Source: Marivivens sp.
GTDB lineage: Bacteria; Pseudomonadota; Alphaproteobacteria; Rhodobacterales; Rhodobacteraceae
NCBI GenBank assembly: GCA_024642115.1
Contig: JAHEBU010000003.1
Location: forward strand, 186,001 to 250,000
Direction: 5' to 3'
DNA length: 64,000 nucleotides
Below, piece after piece: positions 47,401 through 55,815 of the stretch. The notes beneath the pieces are model-generated. The model did not search any database and was not told the DNA's origin. It saw only the letters and a list, made by a program, of their open reading frames with translations. Position 1 is the first letter of the stretch. Every line of letters starts with the position of its first letter. The translations under genes were made by a program, and so were the position numbers.

Positions 47401-47910
47401 AATCCCCGCCGCCTCTTCCAGGATCCGGCGGCGCGATTTGGGTCGGGCGTTGATAAGTTCCGAAATCATCCCCTGCCGGACCAACGCGGGCGAATGGGCA
47501 CCGGTGGATGCATCGGCAAACAGCATCTGCACGTCGCGGGCGCGAACCTCCTTGGTGCCCACCTTGTAGGCGGACCCGGCGTCGCGGGTGATCCGGCGGA
47601 TGATCTCAAGCTGATCGTTGTCGTTGAACGCCGCCGGGGCGAGCCGTTCGGAATTGTCGATGACCAAGGCCACTTCGGCAAAGTTGCGGGCAGGCCGGGT
47701 GGCCGCCCCGGCAAAGATCACATCCTCCATACCGCCGCCCCGCATCGCGGTAGGGCGGTTTTCGCCCATGACCCAGCGCAACGCCTCTAGCAGGTTGGAT
47801 TTGCCGCAGCCGTTGGGGCCTACAACACCCGTCAATCCGTCTGCAATCACCAGATCGGTCGGATCGACAAAGCTTTTAAATCCGTTCAGGCGAAGCCGGG
47901 TAAAGCGCAT
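44455..47910 (-). CDS. smc: Chromosome segregation ATPase SMC
   Basis: The 1151-residue condensin core protein. Walker A is GPNGCGKSN (residues 31-39), the hinge is near residues 500-640, long Ala/Glu/Arg coiled coils lie on each side, the ABC signature is LLSGGEQTLTALALIFAV and Walker B is CVLDEVDAPLDDAN. It condenses and segregates chromosomes. The start at 47910 matches the family; an in-frame earlier ATG at 47973 adds a low-quality leader. Confidence 0.97.
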   Translation of the reverse strand: MRFTRLRLNGFKSFVDPTDLVIADGLTGVVGPNGCGKSNLLEALRWVMGENRPTAMRGGGMEDVIFAGAATRPARNFAEVALVIDNSERLAPAAFNDNDQLEIIRRITRDAGSAYKVGTKEVRARDVQMLFADASTGAHSPALVRQGMISELINARPKSRRRILEEAAGISGLYQRRHEAELKLNGAEQNLSRVDDVIEQLAQQLAQLARQARAAARYREIGEALRRAEGLLLYRRWREADEARAAAIAQLRDRTVAAAQSETAARQASKARVDREAALPPLREEEAIAAAVLQRLSVQRDTLKDQEQRALDTIRTLESRIAQLARDIDREAGLNKDAGETIARLDWEAREIAKAGEGHEARLAAAQSAAREAAAVLQARETDMSERTEDVARLAARHQSATRLLDDSRKTLSKAEADADRARMTQTDAAAALARAEADFATAGQAEAQATATAARAEETLREAETARAETQSRESDARAQRSEAEGEANALRAEAAALARLVERDTKESGQVMDLLRVQGGYEKALGAALADDLRAPAIKADGRSGWAVLPAYAQPQALPAGVQALTDVVTVPEVLVRRMGQVGLVDRADGARLQPDLKPGQRLVSVEGDLWRWDGFRAGAEDAPSAAALRLQQLNRLVELKRDLEEASAKAQGAAMAHDSLTKRLADLTQADQAARGARRAADQMVADAARALSRAESDRNLAQGRLESSGLAVARHEEEAMVTRRTLAEAEKAARDLPDLAAARAGVEDVKLTVEAARITMMSRRSAHDEVRREGEARTRRSQEITKEISGWKHRLETATKRTTELAERKEASEGELKEATAAPEEIAAKRAELIEAIESAETRRKAAADRLAEAETALRDAQIAERDAERLASEAREARARSEARADAARETVTYAAERIMEAQEVTPEKLLQSLDADPDQMPPVDAIEGQVAALRRQRDALGAVNLRAEEDAKEVQTEHDTLVGEKADLEAAIKALRHGIAGLNKEGRERLLTAFEQVNENFGMLFTHLFGGGEAKLVLVESDDPLEAGLEIMCQPPGKKLATLSLLSGGEQTLTALALIFAVFLANPAPICVLDEVDAPLDDANVTRFCDLLDEMCRRTETRFLIITHHAVTMARMDRLFGVTMGEQGVSQLVSVDLKKAEAMVA

Positions 47911-48183
47911 GGGCAAAGGCCCCCGTGATTCCGTTGGTTCCAGACCTTGCGGGACCCACCCACCCGGAGTCAATGAAAAGACCCTGTATTTGGATCAGGC
48001 TTCATACTTATCCACAACATATTGATGCCTCAGAGACCCACCCACCCGTTCACCTTGCCATAACAACTCCCGCCGGAGGCTCTTCCAACCGCCACCGGGC
48101 ACGCCGGTTTGCCGTTCGGAACCCCGGAAATGTCGCAATCTTCCTTGACGCCCCGCCCCACCCCGGCGCACAACAAACAGGCA
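47911..48183. promoter_or_regulatory. smc upstream region with DnaA box, GANTC sites and repeats
   Basis: This 273-bp region between smc and the riboswitch contains a perfect DnaA box TTATCCACA at 48008-48016 and two CcrM-type GANTC sites, 47927-47931 and 47967-47971. A direct repeat GACCCACCCACCCG occurs at 47953-47966 and 48035-48048, and a copy of the dispersed repeat at 48062-48082. Which of them acts on smc is unknown. Confidence 0.45.
48062..48095 (-). repeat. Dispersed repeat copy upstream of the riboswitch
   Basis: Read on the minus strand it contains AGCCTCCGGCGGGAGTTGTT and is identical over 21 bp (48062-48082) to a copy inside cobN at 52952-52972; similarity continues to the left on the plus strand. 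It may be a degenerate member of the same family as the 55378 element, sharing CCGG and GGGAGT-TTT. Confidence 0.6.
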
Positions 48184-48370
48184 TGGTTCCCCGCCAACGG
48201 TGCAAAGCATCAGGGGATCAAACGGGAATGTGGTGGGATCGATCCATGATGGAGGTCCAATGCCGCAGCCGCCCCCGCGACTGTATGCGGTGAGCGTCCT
48301 GCCAATCAGGCCACTGGGCAACCGGGAAGGCAGGCAGAACGCGACGACCCGCAAGCCAGGAGACCGGCCT
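48184..48370 (+). ncRNA. Cobalamin riboswitch controlling cbtB-cbtA
   Basis: All conserved blocks of the AdoCbl aptamer are present in order: GGTTCCCC (48184), GGGAA (48223) with GGTG (48231), GCAGCCGCCCCCGCGACTGT (48264-48283), GCCACTG (48310), CGGGAAGG (48323) and the B12 box AGCCAGGAGACC (48354). It is expected to turn down cobalt uptake when cobalamin is abundant. Confidence 0.95.
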
Positions 48371-48389
48371 TGCACAAGAAACCACGCAT

Positions 48390-48413
48390 CCCGTCGGGTG
48401 GACGGGACAGGAG
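48390..48413 (+). promoter_or_regulatory. Hairpin next to the cbtB ribosome site (expression platform)
   Basis: CCCGTC (48390-48395) pairs with GACGGG (48401-48406), followed directly by ACAGGAG (48407-48413), 7 bases before the cbtB ATG. There is no T-tract, so translational control by exposing or hiding the ribosome site is likely. Confidence 0.55.
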
Positions 48414-48420
48414 ACCTGAT

Positions 48421-48588
48421 ATGACCAAGACTCTCGCCATCGCGCGGACCAACACCGACATTCTGGCCATTACGGCGACTGCCTTCCTTGGCCTCGCCCT
48501 GGTGTTCGTCGCCGGCTTTGCCAACAGTGCGACGTTGCATGACGTCAGCCACGACCAGCGGCACGCCATCGCGTTCCCCTGCCACTGA
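48421..48588 (+). CDS. cbtB: CbtB, cobalt transporter subunit
   Basis: A 55-residue protein with one membrane helix (residues 16-35, AITATAFLGLALVFVAGFAN) and the His-rich C-terminal end HDVSHDQRHAIAFPCH, typical of CbtB. CbtB and CbtA are predicted to form a B12-regulated cobalt uptake system. It is the first gene after the riboswitch. Confidence 0.92.
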   Translation: MTKTLAIARTNTDILAITATAFLGLALVFVAGFANSATLHDVSHDQRHAIAFPCH

Positions 48589-48607
48589 CCGGCACCCCAG
48601 TCTTCAG

Positions 48608-49318
48608 ATGTTCAAAAAGCTGATTGTCGGCGCGGTCTTTGCAGGCCTCGCCGCAGGTGTGCTTGCCGCCCTGCTGGAACTGACTTTTGTCGTCCCCCTG
48701 ATCGCTCAGGGCGAACAGTATGAATCAGGCGACCTGACCTACTTTGCCGTTTCAGACGCCGGCGCGGCGGCGGGACATGATCACGCTAGCCACGACCACG
48801 GGGCCAGCATGGCCGCAGATTCCCCTCTCCTTATGCCCCGAGCACTTGGGACGGTCGGAATGTTCCTTGCCAGCTATACCGGCTTTGCCCTTGTCATGGT
48901 GGCAGGCTTCGCGCTGGCCGAACGGGCCGGGGCGACGATCACCGCCCGGTCCGGGGTCATCTGGGGGCTGATGGGGTTTCTGGCGGTGCAACTTGCCCCG
49001 GCCTTTGGGCTGCCGCCCGAACTGCCCGGCAGCACAGGTGCCCCGCTCGAGGTGCGGCAACTCTGGTGGGCGGGCTGTGTCGCGGCCTCGGTCGGCGGGA
49101 TCGCCCTGCTCGCCTTTGGACGAAGTGCAATAATGCTGGGCGCTGGGGCAGTCATGCTGGCCTTGCCGCATCTGATCGGCGCACCTTTGGCTGATCCATC
49201 CGGTGTCGTCCCGCCTGACCTTGCGGCGCAATTCACGGCGCGTGCGCTGGGCACCGGGGCGGCAAGTTGGGCGCTGCTGGGGACCATCGCCGGGGCTATC
49301 TGGGCGCGGGACGTCTAA
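48608..49318 (+). CDS. cbtA: CbtA, cobalt transporter subunit
   Basis: A 236-residue inner-membrane protein with about five or six helices; the N-terminal helix MFKKLIVGAVFAGLAAGVLAALLELTFVVPL and the His-rich loop AGHDHASHDHGAS (residues 53-65) are characteristic of CbtA. With CbtB it is a predicted cobalt uptake system. The start at 48608 is preferred over an upstream in-frame ATG that lies inside cbtB. The 3' end overlaps the convergent DUF1636 gene by 4 bp. Confidence 0.9.
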   Translation: MFKKLIVGAVFAGLAAGVLAALLELTFVVPLIAQGEQYESGDLTYFAVSDAGAAAGHDHASHDHGASMAADSPLLMPRALGTVGMFLASYTGFALVMVAGFALAERAGATITARSGVIWGLMGFLAVQLAPAFGLPPELPGSTGAPLEVRQLWWAGCVAASVGGIALLAFGRSAIMLGAGAVMLALPHLIGAPLADPSGVVPPDLAAQFTARALGTGAASWALLGTIAGAIWARDV

Positions 49319-49641
49319 GCCGGGATGCGGCCCACCAGCCGGAACCGCAGGTCGCCACAGGTGCGGACATCGTCCACCATCCCGTCCGGCGCTGCGGCAT
49401 AAAGCCCCGCAAAGGTGGCCAACTCGCCTGCCTGCGTTTCCGGATCGACGCCCGAAAACAGATAGGCGGCCTTGCCCGGCGCCCGGAACGACACCGAAAC
49501 GGGTGTGCTGCAAACGATCATGCAGTCGGTCGTGGCCACCTCGGCCCCGACCATCCCGCGCAACCGGTCGGCCAGCCCCTGCCCCAGGGCCGGGCCACCG
49601 GCCGCCCGACACCCCGAACAGATGGTGATCTTGTCCGCCAT
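49315..49641 (-). CDS. DUF1636 protein, second copy
   Basis: A 108-residue DUF1636 protein with Cys-x2-Cys at residues 7-10 (TICSGCRAAGG) and a second Cys pair in TTDCMIVCSTPVSVSF, followed by APGKAAYLFSG, parallel to GKGKIGYSLG in the first copy. It has four Cys rather than five. Lying between cbtA and cobW it is probably linked to cobalt. It is divergent from cobW; its start at 49641 matches the family. Confidence 0.78.
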   Translation of the reverse strand: MADKITICSGCRAAGGPALGQGLADRLRGMVGAEVATTDCMIVCSTPVSVSFRAPGKAAYLFSGVDPETQAGELATFAGLYAAAPDGMVDDVRTCGDLRFRLVGRIPA

Positions 49642-49701
49642 CCTCTTTCCTTTCCCGGCCCATTGGGCCAAACCAGACCACAACCGTTACCGGAGACTGC
49701 C

Positions 49702-50786
<1,085 letters not shown>

Positions 50787-50790
<4 letters not shown>

Positions 50791-51236
50791 TCATCGTCGA
50801 ACAGGGCGACCCGCGCGATCCGCAGGCCACCGCCCTGCTGCGGCAAAGCCACGCTCTCATGCAGTCGCTGTTTCCGCCGGAAGAGAACTATTTTCTGTCC
50901 ATCGACGCGCTCTGCGACCCATCAATCCGGTTCCTGATCGCCCGCGAAGGGACGACCATTCTGGGAACCGGAGCCCTCGCGATCAAGAACGGCTACGGCG
51001 AAGTGAAAAGCATGTTCACCGCAGACGCCGCCCGTGGCCGCGGGGTAGCCGGATCCGTCCTGCGGATGATCGAGGATTTGGCGCGGGACGAGGGCTTAGG
51101 CTGGCTCCGGCTGGAAACCGGCAACGTGCTGTTTGAAGCCCATCGCCTCTACGCCCGACACGGGTTCACTGTCTGCGGCCCGTTCGGCGATTACCCCGAG
51201 GCGAAAAGCAGCATTTTCATGGAAAAGCGGCTGTGA
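50787..51236 (+). CDS. GNAT family acetyltransferase
   Basis: A 149-residue N-acetyltransferase with acetyl-CoA-binding residues in MFTADAARGRGVAGSVLRMIEDLARDEG and a C-terminal LETGNVLFEAHRLYARHGFTVCGPFGDY. The target is unknown. It overlaps cobW by ATGA, so it is co-translated with it, and it may act on an amine in the same pathway or be a passenger. Confidence 0.85.
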
Positions 51237-51238
51237 GG

Positions 51239-51406
51239 CTACTCGCCCTTTTTCGCCTTCTCGGCATTGGCCTTCATCTTGGCCAACAACTCCTCCTTGG
51301 AGGGGCGGGAATTGAACGGGTTCTTCCGCCCGCCGGGCTGATTGTGTTCGCGGTGCTTGGGCGCACCCTTTGGGCCTTTGATGCTGCCCGACTTGCTGTA
51401 ATCCAT
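51239..51406 (-). CDS. Small basic protein between the acetyltransferase and cobN
   Basis: A 55-residue protein starting MDYSKSGSIKGPKGAP, rich in Lys, Gly and Pro, with KNPFNSRPSKEELLAKMK near the C-terminus. GGAAGG lies 7 bases before the ATG at 51404-51406. I recall similar small genes in Rhodobacteraceae but no function. The frame is open against flanking plus-strand genes, and its ending converges on the acetyltransferase with a 2-bp gap. Confidence 0.6.
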   Translation of the reverse strand: MDYSKSGSIKGPKGAPKHREHNQPGGRKNPFNSRPSKEELLAKMKANAEKAKKGE

Positions 51407-51474
51407 GACGTTGCCTTCCGTGGCTTTGCCCCGCCTCTAGCCCATTTGCAGGCCCCCGCACAAGGCAGCCGCTG

Positions 51475-54400
51475 ATGCATCTGCTGGCAGCAACCCCCGG
51501 CACGATCGCCGATGGCAAGGACCCGGTCGATCTGGGGCAGACCCCGGCGGACGTGGTCATCATCAGCGCGGCCGATACGGAACTGGCCGCGCTGAGCGAG
51601 GCGCGGGCCGCGATGGACAACCCGCCCACCTTGCGTCTGGCTAACCTCATGCACCTGCAACACCCGATGTCGGTGGACCTGCATCTGGACAACTGCGCCA
51701 CGAAATCCCGGCTGGTGATCGCCCGCGTTCTGGGCGGAGCGGGATACTGGAAATACGGACTGGTCCAATACGCGGCCCGTCTGGGCGAGGCAGGGGTGGC
51801 CTTTGCCGCCCTGCCCGGCGACGACAAGCCCGATGCGGAATTGCAGGAATTGTCGACGGTATCGGGACAGGACTATGACGCGCTCTGGTCCTACTTCGTC
51901 GAAGGAGGTCCGCAGAACAGCATCAACGCACTAGCCTATGCCCGCGCGATGCTTGACGGCGGCGAAAAACCGGCGGCGGCTTCCCCCCTGCTGCGCGCCG
52001 GGGTCTATTGGCCATCCGGGGGCGGGCTTGACGCGGCACAGGCCGACTGGACGGCCAACGCACCGGTCGTCCCGGTCGTCTTTTACCGGGCGCTGGTCCA
52101 GGGCGGTGGATTGGGTCCGATCAACCGCCTCGTCCGGTCGCTGCTGCGGGCGGGGCTGAACCCGCTGCCGGTCTTTGTAGCCTCGCTCAAGGACCCGCTC
52201 AGCGTCGCAACGCTGGACCATCTGTTCGGTGCGGCGCCTCCGTCCGTCATCCTCAACTGCACTGCTTTCGCAGTCGGCAGCCCGCACGATGGCGACGACA
52301 GCCCGGTCAACCCGCTGGCCGCGCCCTCAGCCAACGGCGCGCCCGTGTTTCAGGTTGTGCTGTCGGGCGGGACCGAATCCCAGTGGAGCGAAGGTCTCAG
52401 CGGCCTCTCCGCCCGCGACATCGCCATGAACGTGGCCCTCCCCGAGGTCGATGGGCGCATCCTGTCCCGCGCCATCTCGTTCAAGGGCGAAGCCTATTTC
52501 GACGAGGCGACCGAGTGTACCATCGCCACCTATCAGGCTCAGGGCGACCGGATCGACTTTGTTACCAAACTCGCGGCCAACTGGGCGCGGCTGCGGCAAA
52601 CCCCGGCGGCCGACCGCAAGGTCGCGCTGATCCTTGCCAACTACCCCAACAAGGACGGCAGGCTGGCCAATGGGGTGGGGCTGGATACACCTGCGGCCAC
52701 CGTCCACACGCTGGGCCTTCTGGCGGGCGCAGGATACGGCGTAGCGTCGGCCCCGCCCGATGCCAAGGCCCTGATGGACCAGATCATGGCCGGCCCCACC
52801 AACTGGCTCACCGACCGGGCGGACCGCGAAGGCGGGGTTTTCCTACCCGTCGATATATACAGAAAACACTTTGATGCCCTCCATTGGGACATCAAAAATC
52901 AAATTGCAACACGTTGGGGGGAACCCGAAGATGATCCCTTCACTTCACCAAAACAACTCCCGCCGGAGGCTCCGCACGATCCGGCAGGCGCGGGGTTTGC
53001 CCTGTCGATCCACCGCTTCGGTAACGTGATCGTCGGCCTGCAACCGGCCCGGGGCTACAACGTCGACCCGACCGACACCTACCATTCGCCCGACCTCGTG
53101 CCGCCGCACCACTACCTCGCCTTCTATTTCTGGCTGCGGCACCACTGGGGGGCCGATGCGATCGTCCATATGGGCAAGCATGGCAACCTCGAATGGCTGC
53201 CCGGCAAATCGGTTGCCCTGTCGGACACCTGCTGGCCCGAGGTAGCTCTGGGACCGATGCCCCACCTTTACCCCTTCATCGTCAACGATCCGGGCGAGGG
53301 AACACAGGCCAAACGGCGGGCGCAGGCGGTCATCATCGATCACCTGACACCGCCGCTGACTCGGGCCGAAAGCTATGGACCGATGCGCGACCTCGAGGCG
53401 CTGGTTGACGAATACTACGAAGCAGCTGGCGTCGATCCGCGCCGGATCGGCCTTCTTCGCGATCAGATATTAGGCCTGGCCCAAGTCACCGGACTGGCCG
53501 CGGATGTGGGCATGAAGGGCGAGGCGGACAGCGATCTGGCGAAACTCGACGCCTATCTTTGCGATCTGAAAGAGGCGCAGATCCGGGACGGGCTGCACAT
53601 CTTTGGACTGTCGCCCACCGGCCAGCAGGCCCGTGATCTGGCCATCGCTCTGGCAAGGGTGCCGCGGGGTTCGGGCAAAGGCGGGGATGCCTCACTCCTG
53701 CGGGCGCTGGCGGAGGATCTGGGGTTGGCGTTCGATCCCCTCTCGGCCGACCTCGGCGAGCTATGGACAGGTCCCCGGCCAGACCTGCTCGACACCGGCG
53801 GCGTCTGGCGGACAACCGGAGATACAGTGGAACGGCTGGAAAACCTCAGCCAGACGCTTCTGCGGGATGGGGGGTGGGGCGATGCGGTACCGCCGGTCGC
53901 ACGAGCGGCACCGCCCGGCCCTGCCAGCCACTTCGTTCTCATGGAACTCGCCACCCGCATCCTGCCCACCATCGCGGCCTGTGGTCCTGCCGAAGGCGCG
54001 GCGCTGCTCACCGGACTGAACGGTCGCGCCCTCCCCCCTGGCCCGTCCGGCGCGCCGACGCGGGGGCGACTGGATGTGCTGCCGACCGGACGGAACTTCT
54101 ACTCGGTCGACAGCCGCGCCGTCCCTACCCCGACCGCCTGGACGCTGGGATGGAAGTCCGCCAACCTGCTCCTCGAAAAACATCTGCAAGACCATGGCGA
54201 CTGGCCCCGCAGCCTGCTCGTCACCGCCTGGGGCACCGCAAACATGCGGACAGGCGGCGACGATATCGCGCAGGCGCTGGCACTGATGGGGGTCAAACCG
54301 ACCTGGGACGCGGCCAACCGACGGGTAACAGGCTTTGATGTCTTGCCGCAGGGGGTCCTGGGCCGCCCCCGAGTCGACGTCACTCTCAGGATCAGCGGGT

Positions 54401-55221
54401 TCTTCCGCGATGCGTTCCCTCAACTTATTGCACTGGTCGATTCAGCGGCCCGTGCCATTCAGGCGCTGGACGAACCCTCCGATCTGAACCCTGCCGCCGC
54501 GCGGGCAAGGGCAGGCGACACGGCGGCGCGGGTCTATGGATCAAAGCCGGGAGCTTACGGAGCGGGGCTTCAGGCGCTGATCGACGAACGGATCTGGTCG
54601 GACAAGGCCGATCTTGGGAACGCCTACCTCGATTGGGGCGGATATGCCTACGGTTCGGGTAGCGAAGGATCGGCCGACCGCGCCGGCTTTGCCGCTCGCC
54701 TGACCCAGGTCGAGGCCATCGTGCAAAGCCAGGACAATCGAGAACACGACCTGCTCGACAGCGACGACTATTATCAGTTTGAAGGGGGGGCAGCGGCCGC
54801 CGTCGCCACCCTTCAAGGACAGGATCGCCCGATCTATCACAACGACCATTCCCGTCCGGAGCGGCCTGTGATCCGAACCCTCGAGGATGAGATTGGACGA
54901 GTGGTCAGGTCCCGCGTTGTCAACCCGAAATGGATCGAGGGGGTCAAACGGCACGGCTACAAAGGGGCTTTCGAGATCGCTGCTACCGTCGATTATCTCT
55001 TCGCGTTTGCTGCCACGACCGGGGCGGTCCGGTCGCATCATTTCGATCTGGTCGAGGCGGCGTTTCTGGAGGATGAGGCTACCCGCGACTTCATCGCCGA
55101 ACATAATCGACCCGCCTTGCAAGAGATTGCCGCGCGGCTGGAAGAGGCCATCGAAAGGGGGCTTTGGCAGCCCAAGTCAAACTCGGCTCGGGCGCGGATC
55201 TCGGGGCTTTTGGACCCGTGA
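51475..55221 (+). CDS. cobN: Cobaltochelatase subunit CobN
   Basis: CobN (1248 residues) is the large subunit of the ATP-dependent CobNST chelatase that inserts Co2+ into hydrogenobyrinic acid a,c-diamide. It has LGQTPADVVIISAAD, PARGYNVDPTDTYHSPDLVPPHHYLAFYFWLRHHWGADAIVHMGKHGNLEWLPGKS and C-terminal VYGSKPGAYGAGLQ typical of CobN/ChlH proteins. Residues about 459-499 are coded by an AT-rich patch ending in a dispersed repeat (PKQLPPEAP). CobS and CobT are not in this window. Confidence 0.95.
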   Translation: MHLLAATPGTIADGKDPVDLGQTPADVVIISAADTELAALSEARAAMDNPPTLRLANLMHLQHPMSVDLHLDNCATKSRLVIARVLGGAGYWKYGLVQYAARLGEAGVAFAALPGDDKPDAELQELSTVSGQDYDALWSYFVEGGPQNSINALAYARAMLDGGEKPAAASPLLRAGVYWPSGGGLDAAQADWTANAPVVPVVFYRALVQGGGLGPINRLVRSLLRAGLNPLPVFVASLKDPLSVATLDHLFGAAPPSVILNCTAFAVGSPHDGDDSPVNPLAAPSANGAPVFQVVLSGGTESQWSEGLSGLSARDIAMNVALPEVDGRILSRAISFKGEAYFDEATECTIATYQAQGDRIDFVTKLAANWARLRQTPAADRKVALILANYPNKDGRLANGVGLDTPAATVHTLGLLAGAGYGVASAPPDAKALMDQIMAGPTNWLTDRADREGGVFLPVDIYRKHFDALHWDIKNQIATRWGEPEDDPFTSPKQLPPEAPHDPAGAGFALSIHRFGNVIVGLQPARGYNVDPTDTYHSPDLVPPHHYLAFYFWLRHHWGADAIVHMGKHGNLEWLPGKSVALSDTCWPEVALGPMPHLYPFIVNDPGEGTQAKRRAQAVIIDHLTPPLTRAESYGPMRDLEALVDEYYEAAGVDPRRIGLLRDQILGLAQVTGLAADVGMKGEADSDLAKLDAYLCDLKEAQIRDGLHIFGLSPTGQQARDLAIALARVPRGSGKGGDASLLRALAEDLGLAFDPLSADLGELWTGPRPDLLDTGGVWRTTGDTVERLENLSQTLLRDGGWGDAVPPVARAAPPGPASHFVLMELATRILPTIAACGPAEGAALLTGLNGRALPPGPSGAPTRGRLDVLPTGRNFYSVDSRAVPTPTAWTLGWKSANLLLEKHLQDHGDWPRSLLVTAWGTANMRTGGDDIAQALALMGVKPTWDAANRRVTGFDVLPQGVLGRPRVDVTLRISGFFRDAFPQLIALVDSAARAIQALDEPSDLNPAAARARAGDTAARVYGSKPGAYGAGLQALIDERIWSDKADLGNAYLDWGGYAYGSGSEGSADRAGFAARLTQVEAIVQSQDNREHDLLDSDDYYQFEGGAAAAVATLQGQDRPIYHNDHSRPERPVIRTLEDEIGRVVRSRVVNPKWIEGVKRHGYKGAFEIAATVDYLFAFAATTGAVRSHHFDLVEAAFLEDEATRDFIAEHNRPALQEIAARLEEAIERGLWQPKSNSARARISGLLDP
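52851..52970 (+). other. AT-rich patch inside cobN with rare codons
   Basis: This 120-bp stretch uses ATA, AGA, AAA and AAT codons unlike the rest of cobN and ends in a copy of a dispersed repeat. The protein family has a conserved, shorter segment at this point (residues 459-499), so about 15 residues look inserted. Recombination or a repeat insertion are the likely causes. Confidence 0.55.
52940..52975 (-). repeat. Dispersed repeat copy read in frame inside cobN
   Basis: The plus strand holds AACAACTCCCGCCGGAGGCT, identical at 52952-52972 to the intergenic copy at 48062-48082 and still similar to the left. In cobN the frame reads K-Q-L-P-P-E-A-P. It resembles the way palindromic repeats are tolerated inside Rickettsia genes. 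Confidence 0.6.
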
Positions 55222-55240
55222 ATTTGTCGGTCTAGGCAGG

Positions 55241-55262
55241 CGTTCACGTGTGAACGGCTTTT
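55241..55262 (+). terminator. Weak terminator after cobN
   Basis: CGTTCAC-GT-GTGAACG is a 7-bp stem beginning 20 bases after the cobN stop, followed by GCTTTTAAT. The loop is tight (2 nt) and the T-tract is short, so it is only probable. Confidence 0.5.
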
Positions 55263-55377
55263 AATATATTGAATTAAAAAGAAAGTCCAAGTTTCATTGA
55301 TTGATTGACCGTCTTGCTCGCCCCGCGGCCTCGCGACCGTCAAACGGACCTTGGCCTATTTGGTGAGCCGCCGAAAT

Positions 55378-55624
55378 GGGGCTCTGCCCCCTCTGCCTAC
55401 GGCATTCACCCCCGGAGTTTTTCAGACCAAAGAAGCCGGTAACGGCGCGTTAAGGTTAATTTGGCACGCTACAACCACGGTGGAGCTGGAGAGCGAAAGC
55501 CGTGACCGAAGAAGCCCCCCGGTGGCACCAGGTGACTAAGCCGGGGGGTTATTCGGCCCTCGTCCCTTCTTTGGTCCTGAAAACTCCGGGGGTGAGGGCC
55601 AAAGGCCCGAGGGGGCAGCGCCCC
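55378..55624. repeat. 247-bp element with long imperfect terminal inverted repeats
   Basis: The left arm (55378-55434) and right arm (55567-55624) are imperfect reverse complements over about 57 bp: both have GGGGC-xCTGCCCCCT, CACCCCCGGAGTTTT and ACCAAAGAA. The same order is in the repeat at 10786-10837. The 132-bp core forms two strong stems: CACGG/CCGTG, and AGCCCCCCGG/CCGGGGGGTT with CCGAA/TTCGG outside it. No transposase gene is inside, so it may be a MITE-like or RNA element. Confidence 0.75.
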
Positions 55625-55660
55625 CTGTTCTCCGTGTCGGTCAGGTCAAGCCATAGCTAT

Positions 55661-55726
55661 TTATCCAACGGCGGCATACGCCACGGCCAGATAGGGCACG
55701 ATCAAAGCGCCGACAAAATACTGCAT
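55661..55726 (-). CDS. Candidate 21-residue membrane peptide
   Basis: The ATG at 55724-55726 opens MQYFVGALIVPYLAVAYA and ends in TAA. The whole peptide is one hydrophobic helix. GGGGG lies 7 or more bases upstream, and the position next to cobalt genes is suggestive. It is too short to be sure. Confidence 0.35.
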   Translation of the reverse strand: MQYFVGALIVPYLAVAYAAVG

Positions 55727-55815
55727 TCCTATCCCCCGATGTTCCCTTGTGCTTTGCCCTTTCCTTTCCTTGTCGTCAGGGGGAAAGTTGTCCCAGACAT
55801 CCCACAAGGCCAGCC

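Larger units (their letters stand above)
55263..55815. other. Gap downstream of cobN dominated by a repeat element and a small ORF
   Basis: The 553 bases hold the inverted-repeat element at 55378-55624, a 21-codon minus-strand ORF at 55661-55726, and no larger gene. Other frames, such as 55351-55539, have poor start signals and only reflect the repeat. Confidence 0.7.

Noticed and set aside
55351-55539. Plus-strand 62-codon frame across the inverted-repeat element
   Set aside because: It starts within the flank, has no ribosome site and is only read because the arm has few stops.
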